Below, in pieces: positions 45,418-53,197 of a stretch of 64,000 bases of DNA. The position numbers were made by a program, and so were the translations under genes. Every line of letters starts with the position of its first letter. Positions within the stretch are counted from its first letter, which is position 1. The stretch is from Mumia sp. zg.B17 (GTDB taxonomy: Bacteria > Actinomycetota > Actinomycetes > Propionibacteriales > Nocardioidaceae): assembly GCF_019550915.1 (NCBI RefSeq), contig NZ_JAHWCI010000008.1:310001-374000 (forward strand), read 5' to 3'. The notes below the pieces were generated by a model, which was not told where the DNA came from, did not search any database, and worked only from the letters and a program-made list of their open reading frames with translations.

Positions 45418-46115
45418 CTCGGGCGCCGCAGGACGTACCCCACCCCGCGGACCGTGTGGATCAGATGGGGCTCGGTGGTGTCGAGCTTGCGTCGCAGGTA
45501 CGAGATGTAGGTCTCGACCACGTTGCCGTCACCACCGAAGTCGTAGTTCCAGACGTGGTCGAGGATCTGCTGCTTGCTGAGCACACGCCCCGGGTTCATG
45601 AGCAGGTAGCGCAGCAGCTTGAACTCGGTCGGGGACAGCTCGACGAGCTCCCCACCCTTGCGGACCTCGTGGCTGTCGGTGTCCATCTCGAGGTCGGCCA
45701 TCCGGAGCAGCGAGTCCGGCGTCTGCCGACGGCGCGTACGGCGCAGCACCGCGCGGACCCGCGCCACGAGCTCGTCGAGGCTGAACGGCTTGGCGAGGTA
45801 GTCGTCGCCGCCTGCGGTCAGGCCGTTGACGCGGTCAGCGGGCGTGTCCCGTGCGGTGAGGAAGATCACCGGGACCTCGCGCCGGTCGGCCCGCAGCCGC
45901 CTGATGACCTCGAAACCGTCGACGTGCGGCATCATCACGTCGAGCACCACGAGGTCGATCGTCGGGTCGGCGGCCACCATCTCGAGCGCCTTCTGGCCGT
46001 CGGTCGCGGTGTCCACCGTGAAGCCCGCGAACCGCAGGCTGGAGGCGAGCAGGTCCAGGATGCTCTCGTCGTCATCGACGACGAGGAGCCGCGCCGGGGT
46101 CTCGTCTGGGGTCAT
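45414..46115 (-). CDS. OmpR-family response regulator
   Basis: 233 residues. Receiver (about 1-125): acidic LLVVDDDES, phospho-acceptor Asp in DLVVLDVMMPHVDGF, Thr in FLTARD and Lys in YLAKPF. The C-terminal winged helix (about 140-233) has the family signatures EVRKGGELVELSPTEFKLLR, then YLLMNPGRVLSKQQILDHVW and VETYISYLRRKLD. It resembles the TrcR/PrrA-like group of actinobacteria. A phased direct repeat (46162-46179) lies in the divergent intergenic region and is its likely binding site. Confidence 0.92.
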   Translation of the reverse strand: MTPDETPARLLVVDDDESILDLLASSLRFAGFTVDTATDGQKALEMVAADPTIDLVVLDVMMPHVDGFEVIRRLRADRREVPVIFLTARDTPADRVNGLTAGGDDYLAKPFSLDELVARVRAVLRRTRRRQTPDSLLRMADLEMDTDSHEVRKGGELVELSPTEFKLLRYLLMNPGRVLSKQQILDHVWNYDFGGDGNVVETYISYLRRKLDTTEPHLIHTVRGVGYVLRRPR

Positions 46116-46161
46116 CCCTCCCGAGTGTGACCCGACTCTCTTGGGCGTGCCTGGTGAGCCG

Positions 46162-46218
46162 CTGTGAGATCTCTGTGAGCGGCGCGCCGAGCCGGGACCT
46201 GGGACCGACCCTTAGAAT
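46162..46218 (+). promoter_or_regulatory. Phased direct repeat and -10 upstream of the glsB-mrp genes
   Basis: CTGTGAG occurs at 46162-46168 and again at 46173-46179, eleven bases (one helical turn) apart, with a weaker CTGGTGAG before them. This is the usual layout of OmpR-family binding sites. A good -10, TAGAAT, lies at 46213-46218 with no -35 match, as expected for an activated promoter. The - strand response-regulator gene starts at 46115. Confidence 0.55.
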
Positions 46219-46247
46219 TGGCCCCGAGGCGAAAGGAGGCGGGTCGG

Positions 46248-46526
46248 ATGGGATTCATCGTGAGCATCATCGGGTTCTTGGTGATCGGCCTGGTCGCAGG
46301 CTTCCTGGCCCGGGCCATCGTCCCCGGCAAAGACTCCATGTCTCTCCTCCAGACGCTCCTGCTCGGCGTGGTCGGTTCCGTCGTGTTCGGCGTCATCCTC
46401 GGGCTCATCCCTCTCTGGGACCGCGACAAGGGCTTCGGCCCCGCCGGGTGGATCGGGTCGATCATCGGCGCCGTCCTGACGCTCATGGTCTACAACCGCG
46501 TCGTCAAGAAGAACGCGGCGAGCTGA
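46248..46526 (+). CDS. GlsB/YeaQ/YmgE-type small membrane protein
   Basis: 92 residues from ATG 46248, with AAAGGAGGC upstream. Three hydrophobic segments in the transglycosylase-associated (GlsB/YeaQ) pattern: IIGFLVIGLVAGFLARAIVP, LLQTLLLGVVGSVVFGVILG and GWIGSIIGAVLTLMVYNRVV. Members are stress-linked inner-membrane proteins; E. coli and Enterococcus relatives respond to acid and bile, and the biochemical role is unknown. Only ten bases separate it from mrpA, so it is probably the first gene of the same transcript. Confidence 0.85.
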   Translation: MGFIVSIIGFLVIGLVAGFLARAIVPGKDSMSLLQTLLLGVVGSVVFGVILGLIPLWDRDKGFGPAGWIGSIIGAVLTLMVYNRVVKKNAAS

Positions 46527-46536
46527 TCTCGTCCTG

Positions 46537-49434
46537 ATGCTCGTCGTTCTCCTGGTCCACCTGGTCGCCGCGGCGTTGGCGCCTGCCCTCGTCCAGAGGA
46601 CGGACCGCTACGCCTTCCCGGTTCTCGCCCTCGCGCCCGGGGGGACGTTCGTCTGGCTCCTCTTCCAGGCCCCCGAGGTCACCGGACCCGACCCGACGAC
46701 GCTCACCGAGACCTACGAGTGGGTTCCGACGATGGGGCTCGAGATCGCCCTGCGCCTCGACACCCTCAGCTGGACCCTCGCCCTGCTGGTCACCGGCATC
46801 GGCGCGCTCGTCCTCGTCTACTGCACGTGGTACTTCAAGGCGTACGACCCGGCGCTGTGGCGGTTCTCCGGCGCGTTCACCGCCTTCGCCGGCTCGATGC
46901 TCGGCCTGGTGCTCTCCCGGGACGTCCTGCTCCTCTACGTGTTCTGGGAGCTCACGACCGTCTTCTCCTACATCCTCATCGGGCACAACCCCGAGCGCGT
47001 GGCCAACCGGCGTGCCGCGATGACCGCGTTGCTGGTCACGACCTTCGGCGGCCTGGCGATGCTCGTCGGCTTCATCATGCTCGGCCAGAGCGCCGACTCC
47101 TACCGCATCGACGAGATCATGACGCTCGCTCCCTCGGGAGCAGCCACGACGACTGCAATCGGGCTCGTTCTCGCCGGCGCCCTCAGCAAGTCCGCGCTCA
47201 TCCCGTTCCACTTCTGGCTCCCCGGCGCGATGGCGGCCCCCACCCCGGTGAGCGCCTATCTGCACGCGGCCGCGATGGTCAAGGCCGGCGTCTTCCTGGT
47301 GGCCGTGATGGCACCGACCTTCGCCGACACGTCGTTGTGGCGGCCGACCCTTCTCGCCCTCGGCGTGCTGACGATGATCGTCGGCGGTGTCCGGGCGCTC
47401 GGGCAGCACGACGTCAAGCTGCTCCTCGCCTACGGCACCGTCAGTCAGCTGGGCTTCCTGGTCGCCGTCGTCGGACTCGGCACCCGCGCCGCGGCGCTCG
47501 CCGGAATCGCGATGGTCGTCGCCCACGCCCTCTTCAAGGCAGCGTTGTTCATGGTCGTCGGCATCGTCGACCACTCCGCGCACACCCGCGACCTGCGCAA
47601 GCTCTCTCAGCTGCGCTCGGCGATGCCGTGGCTCTTCGGCTTCACCGTGATCGCTGCGGCATCGATGGCGGGCATTCCGCCCATGCTCGGCTTCGTCGCC
47701 AAGGAGTCGATCTACGCGGCGTTCGTCGACGTGGTCGCGACCGGGGACGGCACCGGCATCGGGCCGTTCGCCGGCTCGGTCGTGCTCGCCGGACTCGTCG
47801 GCGGCTCCCTCCTGACGATGGCCTACTCCCTGCGGTTCGTCTGGGGTGTCTTCGGCGACAAGCCGGGCGTGGACCGGCCGGCCGACCTCGTACGCGTCCC
47901 AGTGGGCTTCGCGGCGCCGACCGCCCTGCTGGCCGTCGCCTCCGTCGTCCTCGCGTTCTTCGGACACCGCCTCACCGAGCTCTGGTCGGGCTACGACCAC
48001 CTCTTTCCCGCCGGCGAGCACCACGCCGAGCTCGCACTGTGGCACGGCCTCAACCCCGCGCTCGGGCTCTCGGCAGTCGCCGTGCTCGGAGGTATCGCGC
48101 TCTTCGTGTGGCAGCAGCGCACCAGCGTCGTCCCCCGCGCGGCCTGGATGCCGTCGGCCGAACGCGCGTACGAGGCCGTCATGCGCGGCACCGACCGGCT
48201 GGCGGTCGAGGTCACGGGCCGTACGCAGCGAGGCTCGCTGCCGTTCTACCTGGGCTCCATCCTGGTGATCGTGCTTCTCGTGCCTGGGAGCCAGCTCCTC
48301 CTCAACCGCACCTGGACCGACGATCTCGTCTGGTTCGACTCCGCGGCCCAGGCGGTCGCCGCGGTCCTGATGGCCACGGCAGCGGTGCTCACGGTCCGGT
48401 CTCGCCGTCGGCTCAAGGCGGTCCTCCTCGCCGGGGTCTCCGGCTACTGCACGGCGATGCTCTTCCTTCTGCACGGAGCCCCGGACCTCGCTCTGACGCA
48501 GGTGCTCGTCGAGACGGTCACGCTCGTGGTGTTCGTCCTGGTGCTGCGGCGGATGGCGCCGTACTTCTCCGACCGTCCCTTCACGCGCGCGCGCTGGCTG
48601 CGTGTCAGCATCGGCGCTCTCTCGGGGATCTTCGCCTCCGCGATCGCACTCGCGGCAGCGGGAGTGCGGGTCGGCGCACCGGTCTCGGTGACGTTCCCGG
48701 AGGAGGCGGTGACCTACGGAGGCGGCAAGAACATCGTCAACGTCACCCTCGTCGACATCCGCGCCTGGGACACGATGGGCGAGCTGTCGGTCCTCGTGGT
48801 CGCCGCGACCGGCGTAGCGTCGCTGATCTTCCTCATCACCGGTCGCGGTGGCGCACAGAGCCCCGCCAACCCGCTGCCGTCGGACGAGTCCACCGGACGG
48901 TGGCTGCGCGCCGGCAAGACCCTGTCGGACGAGCGCCGCTCGGTCATCTTCGAGATCGTCACCCGGCTGGTGTTCCACACGATCATCCTGTTCTCGATCT
49001 GGCTCGTGTTCGCCGGCCACAACGGCCCTGGTGGTGGGTTCGCCGGTGGACTCATGGCCGGGCTGGCGCTGATGGTCCGCTACCTCGCCGGCGGCCGCTT
49101 CGAGCTGGACGAGGCGGCGCCCGTCGACGCCGGACGCGTCCTCGGGCTCGGACTCTCGACCGCGACCGCCGCCGCGCTCGCTCCCCTCCTCTTCGGTGGC
49201 CAGGTGCTCCAGAGCGCGATCGTCAAGTTCCACGTCTTCGCGATCGGCGACATCAAGCTGGTGACGTCCCTCTTCTTCGACATCGGCGTCTACCTCGTCG
49301 TGTTCGGTCTGATGCTCGACATCCTGCGCAGCCTCGGCGGCGGCGTCGACGCGGACGCGGAGGACGACCTCCCCGAGCTGCCCGGTTCGTACGCCGACAA
49401 CGAGACCGCTCCGATGACGGGAGGTGTCCGATGA
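46537..49434 (+). CDS. mrpA: Mrp Na+/H+ antiporter subunit A (A and B fused)
   Basis: 965 residues: a long MrpA, homologous to NADH-dehydrogenase subunit L (NuoL/ND5), joined to an MrpB-like domain. N-terminal part: VLLVHLVAAALAPALVQRTD, then ELTTVFSYILIGHNPERVAN, KSALIPFHFWLPGAMAAPTP with the key Lys, LGQHDVKLLLAYGTVSQLGF and GIPPMLGFVAKESIYAAF. The C-terminal half (about 790-940) is the MrpB domain: LFHTIILFSIWLVFAGHNGP-type segments and GPGGGFAGGLMAGLALM. No separate mrpB follows, so the fusion supplies it. The complex exports Na+ (or K+) for H+ and supports alkali and salt tolerance. Confidence 0.94.
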   Translation: MLVVLLVHLVAAALAPALVQRTDRYAFPVLALAPGGTFVWLLFQAPEVTGPDPTTLTETYEWVPTMGLEIALRLDTLSWTLALLVTGIGALVLVYCTWYFKAYDPALWRFSGAFTAFAGSMLGLVLSRDVLLLYVFWELTTVFSYILIGHNPERVANRRAAMTALLVTTFGGLAMLVGFIMLGQSADSYRIDEIMTLAPSGAATTTAIGLVLAGALSKSALIPFHFWLPGAMAAPTPVSAYLHAAAMVKAGVFLVAVMAPTFADTSLWRPTLLALGVLTMIVGGVRALGQHDVKLLLAYGTVSQLGFLVAVVGLGTRAAALAGIAMVVAHALFKAALFMVVGIVDHSAHTRDLRKLSQLRSAMPWLFGFTVIAAASMAGIPPMLGFVAKESIYAAFVDVVATGDGTGIGPFAGSVVLAGLVGGSLLTMAYSLRFVWGVFGDKPGVDRPADLVRVPVGFAAPTALLAVASVVLAFFGHRLTELWSGYDHLFPAGEHHAELALWHGLNPALGLSAVAVLGGIALFVWQQRTSVVPRAAWMPSAERAYEAVMRGTDRLAVEVTGRTQRGSLPFYLGSILVIVLLVPGSQLLLNRTWTDDLVWFDSAAQAVAAVLMATAAVLTVRSRRRLKAVLLAGVSGYCTAMLFLLHGAPDLALTQVLVETVTLVVFVLVLRRMAPYFSDRPFTRARWLRVSIGALSGIFASAIALAAAGVRVGAPVSVTFPEEAVTYGGGKNIVNVTLVDIRAWDTMGELSVLVVAATGVASLIFLITGRGGAQSPANPLPSDESTGRWLRAGKTLSDERRSVIFEIVTRLVFHTIILFSIWLVFAGHNGPGGGFAGGLMAGLALMVRYLAGGRFELDEAAPVDAGRVLGLGLSTATAAALAPLLFGGQVLQSAIVKFHVFAIGDIKLVTSLFFDIGVYLVVFGLMLDILRSLGGGVDADAEDDLPELPGSYADNETAPMTGGVR

Positions 49435-49871
49435 CCGTCAACATCGTCCTCATCGTGGTCATCGGAGTGACCTTCGCGTGCGGTGTCACCCTGCTCCTCG
49501 AGCGGAGCCTCACCCGGATCGTCGTCGGCACGCTGCTCGTCGGCAACGCCGTCAACCTGATCTTCATCGTCGCCTCCGGGGCGCCCGGGCGGGCCCCGAT
49601 CGTCGACGAGAGCGACCCCTCTCCGATGAGCGACCCGCTCCCGCAGGCCATGGTGCTGACGGCGATCGTGATCACGCTCGGGGTGGCGGCATTCCTGCTC
49701 GCGATGGCCTACAGGTCGTGGCAGCTCGAGGGCCACGACGAGGTGCAGGACGACGTGGAGGACCGCCTCATCATGCGGTTGGCCGACCTCGACGAGGCGT
49801 CGCAGTCGTACGAGGAAGGCACCGGCGACCCGGACGAGGAAGGCGCCGACACCGAGGGGGCGCAGCGATGA
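49431..49871 (+). CDS. mrpC: Mrp Na+/H+ antiporter subunit C
   Basis: 146 residues from ATG 49431 (GGGAGGTG upstream). NuoK-like subunit with three membrane segments; FACGVTLLLERSLTRIVVGT and LLVGNAVNLIFIVASGAPGR, then the conserved PLPQAMVLTAIVITLGVAAF. Beyond residue ~105 is an unusually acidic tail (DEVQDDVEDRL and many Asp/Glu to the end) not found in the short Bacillus subunit, probably cytoplasmic. Its stop overlaps mrpD by ATGA. Confidence 0.92.
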   Translation: MTVNIVLIVVIGVTFACGVTLLLERSLTRIVVGTLLVGNAVNLIFIVASGAPGRAPIVDESDPSPMSDPLPQAMVLTAIVITLGVAAFLLAMAYRSWQLEGHDEVQDDVEDRLIMRLADLDEASQSYEEGTGDPDEEGADTEGAQR

Positions 49872-51487
49872 CCGCCGACTCCGCGATGTCCTTCCTCATC
49901 CCGCTGCCCGTCGTGCTGGCGCTCTTCGGCGCCGGCCTCTGCCTCGCCCTCGGCCAGAACGCCCGCGCGCAGCGGGTGATCAGCTTCGTCGTCCTCTCGG
50001 CGATCGTCGTGATCGCCGGGACGCTGCTGTGGGCGGCCGACCGTGACGGCCCGCAGGTCGTGTACGTCGGGGGTTGGCCGGCACGGATGGGCATCGTCCT
50101 CGTCGCGGACCGGTTGTCGGCGCTGCTCCTGCTCGTCTCGGCGATCGTGACGCTGTCGGTCCTCGCGTACTCCGTCGGTCAGGGCATCATCGAGTTCGGG
50201 CGCGAGACTCCGCTCTCCGTCTTCTACCCCACCTACCTGGTCCTCGTCGCAGGCGTCTCCAACGCGTTCCTCTCCGGCGACCTCTTCAACCTCTACGTCG
50301 GCTTCGAGGTGCTGCTGGCGGCCAGCTACGTGCTCATCACGCTCGGGGGCACGGGTCCACGAGTGCGCGCCGGGACCACGTACGTCGTCGTGTCCGTGCT
50401 GTCGTCGATGCTCTTCCTCATCGCCATCGCCGGGGTCTACGCGGCGACGGGCACCGTCAACATGGCCGACCTCGCCGTCAAGCTCCAGCAGGTCCCGGAG
50501 GGTGTGCGGATCGTGCTGCAGCTGATGCTGCTCACGGCGTTCGCGATCAAGGCGGCGGTCTTCCCGCTGTCGGCGTGGCTTCCCGACTCCTACCCGACCG
50601 CTCCCGCTCCCGTCACGGCGGTGTTCGCCGGCCTGCTGACCAAGGTGGGCGTCTACGCGATCATGCGCGTGCAGACGCTGCTCTTCCCTGACAGCCCGCT
50701 GTCGGACCTGCTGCTGTGGGCGGCCCTGCTCACGATGCTGATCGGCATCCTCGGCGCGATCGCCCAGTCCGACATCAAACGTATGCTCTCGTTCACCTTG
50801 GTCAGCCACATCGGCTACATGGTGTTCGGTGTCGCGATCGCCTCCGACCTCGGGCTCGCCGGCGCGATCTTCTACATCGTCCACCACATCACCATCCAGA
50901 CGACGCTCTTCCTCGTCACCGGTCTCATCGAGATCCGCGGAGGCTCGACGTCCCTCGAGCATCTCGGCGGGCTGGCCAAGGCGGCGCCGGTGCTCGCGCT
51001 GATGTTCTTCCTGCCCGCGATGAACCTCTCGGGGATACCTCCGTTCTCCGGGTTCCTCGGCAAGGTCGCACTCGTGCAGGCAGGCGTCGACCGCGCCGGC
51101 TGGCTGGCCTACCTGGTGGTCGCCGCGTCCATCGTGACGAGCCTGCTCACGCTGTACGCGATCGCCAAGACCTGGAACCGCGCCTTCTGGCGACCCCGCG
51201 CCGAGGAGCCCGACGACGTCGGCGAGTGGGTTCCCAGCACGGGCACGAAGTCGGGCGAGCCGTGGGGTGACACCGTCACCGTCACCTCCGTACGCTCCCT
51301 CCCGCGCGCCATGGTCGCGCCCACCCTGACGCTCGTCGCGCTCGGGACGGCGCTGACGCTGGTCGCCGGACCACTCTTCGGGATCACCGAGCGCGCGGCC
51401 TCCGAGCTGCGGGACCGGACGCCGTACATCCAGACGGTCCTCGACGACGGCAGCACCCCCGACGACGCGGCGGCGGTGACGCCGTGA
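49868..51487 (+). CDS. mrpD: Mrp Na+/H+ antiporter subunit D
   Basis: 539 residues from ATG 49868. NuoM/NuoN-like proton-translocating subunit with about 14 membrane segments: LFNLYVGFEVLLAASYVLIT, the KAAVFPLSAWLPDSYPTAPA motif containing the conserved Lys and Pro residues, GLLTKVGVYAIMRVQTLLFP, IKRMLSFTLVSHIGYMVFGV and IPPFSGFLGKVALVQAGV. A charged cytoplasmic loop and Asp/Pro-rich end complete it. Stop overlaps mrpE (GTGA). Confidence 0.94.
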   Translation: MTADSAMSFLIPLPVVLALFGAGLCLALGQNARAQRVISFVVLSAIVVIAGTLLWAADRDGPQVVYVGGWPARMGIVLVADRLSALLLLVSAIVTLSVLAYSVGQGIIEFGRETPLSVFYPTYLVLVAGVSNAFLSGDLFNLYVGFEVLLAASYVLITLGGTGPRVRAGTTYVVVSVLSSMLFLIAIAGVYAATGTVNMADLAVKLQQVPEGVRIVLQLMLLTAFAIKAAVFPLSAWLPDSYPTAPAPVTAVFAGLLTKVGVYAIMRVQTLLFPDSPLSDLLLWAALLTMLIGILGAIAQSDIKRMLSFTLVSHIGYMVFGVAIASDLGLAGAIFYIVHHITIQTTLFLVTGLIEIRGGSTSLEHLGGLAKAAPVLALMFFLPAMNLSGIPPFSGFLGKVALVQAGVDRAGWLAYLVVAASIVTSLLTLYAIAKTWNRAFWRPRAEEPDDVGEWVPSTGTKSGEPWGDTVTVTSVRSLPRAMVAPTLTLVALGTALTLVAGPLFGITERAASELRDRTPYIQTVLDDGSTPDDAAAVTP

Positions 51488-52092
51488 GTCCTGACACCTC
51501 CCGTCGTCGGCAGGCCCGGATGGCGCTCGAGTGGCCGGTCATCTCGTGGTTGACCCTCGTCTGGGTCCTGCTGTGGGGCGAGTTCAGCGTCGGCAACATC
51601 CTCGCCGGGCTCGCGATCTCCGTGGCGATCATCCGGGTGTTCCCGCTGCCGCCCATCGACTTCGCCGGCCGGGTGCATCCCTGGCGTCTCGCCGTGCTGA
51701 TCTATGCGTTCTTCCGAGATCTCGTGCTGTCGAGCATCCAGGTCGCGAGGGTCGTGCTGCGGTTCGGCCACCAACCGGTCAACTCCGTCCTCGTCGTGCC
51801 GATGCGTACCCGCAGCGAGCTCGCGCTCATGCTCACGTCCGAGATCGTGTCGCTGGTCCCCGGAAGCCTTCTCATCGAGATCGCCCGCGAGGACTGGACG
51901 ATCCAGATCCACGTCCTCGAGACCCTGAGCCTCGACGACGTCGAGGCCGCACGCCAGCGGGTGTGGGCCGAGGAGGAGCGTGTCGTCCGGGCGCTGGGCA
52001 GCGCCGAGGACATCGCCCGCATCGAGCAGCCGCCGCCGGCTCTGCCCGCCCACATTCGCCGTGCCACGACTAACGGAGCTGAGCCGACATGA
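51484..52092 (+). CDS. mrpE: Mrp Na+/H+ antiporter subunit E
   Basis: 202 residues from GTG 51484. Two N-terminal membrane segments (VISWLTLVWVLLWGEFSVGN) and a cytoplasmic C-terminal domain: RLAVLIYAFFRDLVLSSIQV, NSVLVVPMRTRSELALMLTS and EIVSLVPGSLLIEIAREDWT, which is the family pattern of MrpE. The C-terminal 40 residues are charged and longer than in Bacillus. Stop overlaps mrpF (ATGA). Confidence 0.9.
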   Translation: MSPDTSRRRQARMALEWPVISWLTLVWVLLWGEFSVGNILAGLAISVAIIRVFPLPPIDFAGRVHPWRLAVLIYAFFRDLVLSSIQVARVVLRFGHQPVNSVLVVPMRTRSELALMLTSEIVSLVPGSLLIEIAREDWTIQIHVLETLSLDDVEAARQRVWAEEERVVRALGSAEDIARIEQPPPALPAHIRRATTNGAEPT

Positions 52093-52442
52093 CGTGGATG
52101 ACCGTGGTCGCCTGGATCGCCGGCGGCATGCTCGGGCTCGCCGCGCTGCTCTGCGTCGTCCGCGCCGCACTCGGGCCGTCGATGCCCAACCGTGCGGTCG
52201 CGATCGACGTGCTCGTGGCCGTCCTCGTCGGAGGGCTCGGCGTGGAGGCTGCCTACAACCGTCACACCGACACGCTGCCGATCCTGGTCGTTCTCTCGCT
52301 CGTCGGCATGGTCGGCTCCGTGAGCATCGCGCGATTCGCCACCGGCGACGAGCCCGACGAATCTGACGACTCCGAGCGTTCGGACGGCACCGGCGGCGGA
52401 AGCGGCGGCGGTTTCGCCGGAGGGATGCCGGTGTCGCGATGA
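52089..52442 (+). CDS. mrpF: Mrp Na+/H+ antiporter subunit F
   Basis: 117 residues, with three membrane helices: MTWMTVVAWIAGGMLGLAAL, VAIDVLVAVLVGGLGVEAAY and TLPILVVLSLVGMVGSVSIA. The family motif RAALGPSMPNRAVAIDVL and the FATG end are present. The last ~30 residues are a Glu/Asp/Ser then Gly-rich tail (GGGSGGGFAGGM) beyond the usual ~90-residue length. Overlaps mrpE and mrpG by ATGA. Confidence 0.9.
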   Translation: MTWMTVVAWIAGGMLGLAALLCVVRAALGPSMPNRAVAIDVLVAVLVGGLGVEAAYNRHTDTLPILVVLSLVGMVGSVSIARFATGDEPDESDDSERSDGTGGGSGGGFAGGMPVSR

Positions 52443-52777
52443 ACCTCGATCTGATCCGCGACATTGCCTCGGCGTTCTGCCTGCTCGTCGGCGCCTTCAT
52501 GGCACTCATCGCCGCGATCGGCATCATCCGCTTCAACAACCTGTTCAGCCGGATGCACGCCGCCACCAAGCCGCAGGTGCTCGGCCTGCTCCTCATCCTG
52601 ATCGGCATCGCGCTGCGGATGGAGCACTGGAGCGACCTCGGCCTGCTCGTCCTCGTCGCGGCCTTCCAGCTGCTCACCGCCCCCGTCGCCGCGCACATGC
52701 TCGGCCGAGCCGTGTATCGCACCGGTGACAAGGAGCCCGACGAGCGGCTCGTCGACGAGCGCCTCTCCGAGGACTAG
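52439..52777 (+). CDS. mrpG: Mrp Na+/H+ antiporter subunit G
   Basis: 112 residues with three membrane helices and the MrpG motif AIGIIRFNNLFSRMHAATKP followed by QVLGLLLILIGIALRM, then VAAFQLLTAPVAAHMLGRAV. It completes the seven-function Mrp operon (A/B fused, C, D, E, F, G). The C-terminus (DKEPDERLVDERLSED) is acidic. It is the last gene; 27 bases later the opposite-strand VOC gene ends, with only a short 5-bp stem between them. Confidence 0.92.
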   Translation: MNLDLIRDIASAFCLLVGAFMALIAAIGIIRFNNLFSRMHAATKPQVLGLLLILIGIALRMEHWSDLGLLVLVAAFQLLTAPVAAHMLGRAVYRTGDKEPDERLVDERLSED

Positions 52778-52804
52778 CCCGCGGCCAAGGGCTGAGGCGA
52801 GTCG

Positions 52805-53158
52805 TCAGCCCTCCGAGCGCGCGACGTCGAAGTAGTTGCCGTCCGGATCGGCCATCGTCACCCAGCCGAAGTCACCCATCGTGTGGGTGTCGACCTTCTC
52901 CGCACCGGCGGCCTCCAGTCGCGCCACCTCGGCGTCGACATCGTCGGCGACCAGGTCGAGGTGAAGCTTGTTCTGGCCGGGTGTCGGGCGCTCGACCTTC
53001 TGGAAGCCGAGCCGGGAGGGGTTGCCGGGCGCCGCCACGACCACGAACGAGCCGTCGTTGTCGGCTTCGATCTCTCCCCCGAGCTGCTCTGCCCACCAGC
53101 CTCCGAGGGCGAGGGCATCGGTCGTGTCGACGGTGATCATGGCCAGGTTCAGTGTCAT
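52805..53158 (-). CDS. VOC-superfamily (glyoxalase-like) protein
   Basis: 117 residues forming one glyoxalase/bleomycin-resistance-type unit: LNLAMITVDTTDALALGGWW, the RLGFQKVERPTPGQNKLHLD strand with His as metal ligand, and DVDAEVARLEAAGAEKVDTH with MADPDGNYFDVARSE. The His/Glu/Asp pattern is compatible with divalent-metal binding in a dimer. The substrate is unknown; these proteins are very common single-copy accessory genes. Confidence 0.85.
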   Translation of the reverse strand: MTLNLAMITVDTTDALALGGWWAEQLGGEIEADNDGSFVVVAAPGNPSRLGFQKVERPTPGQNKLHLDLVADDVDAEVARLEAAGAEKVDTHTMGDFGWVTMADPDGNYFDVARSEG

Positions 53159-53197
53159 GCACCCACGCTAGTGGGCGGCAGGGACATCGGCCGACGG

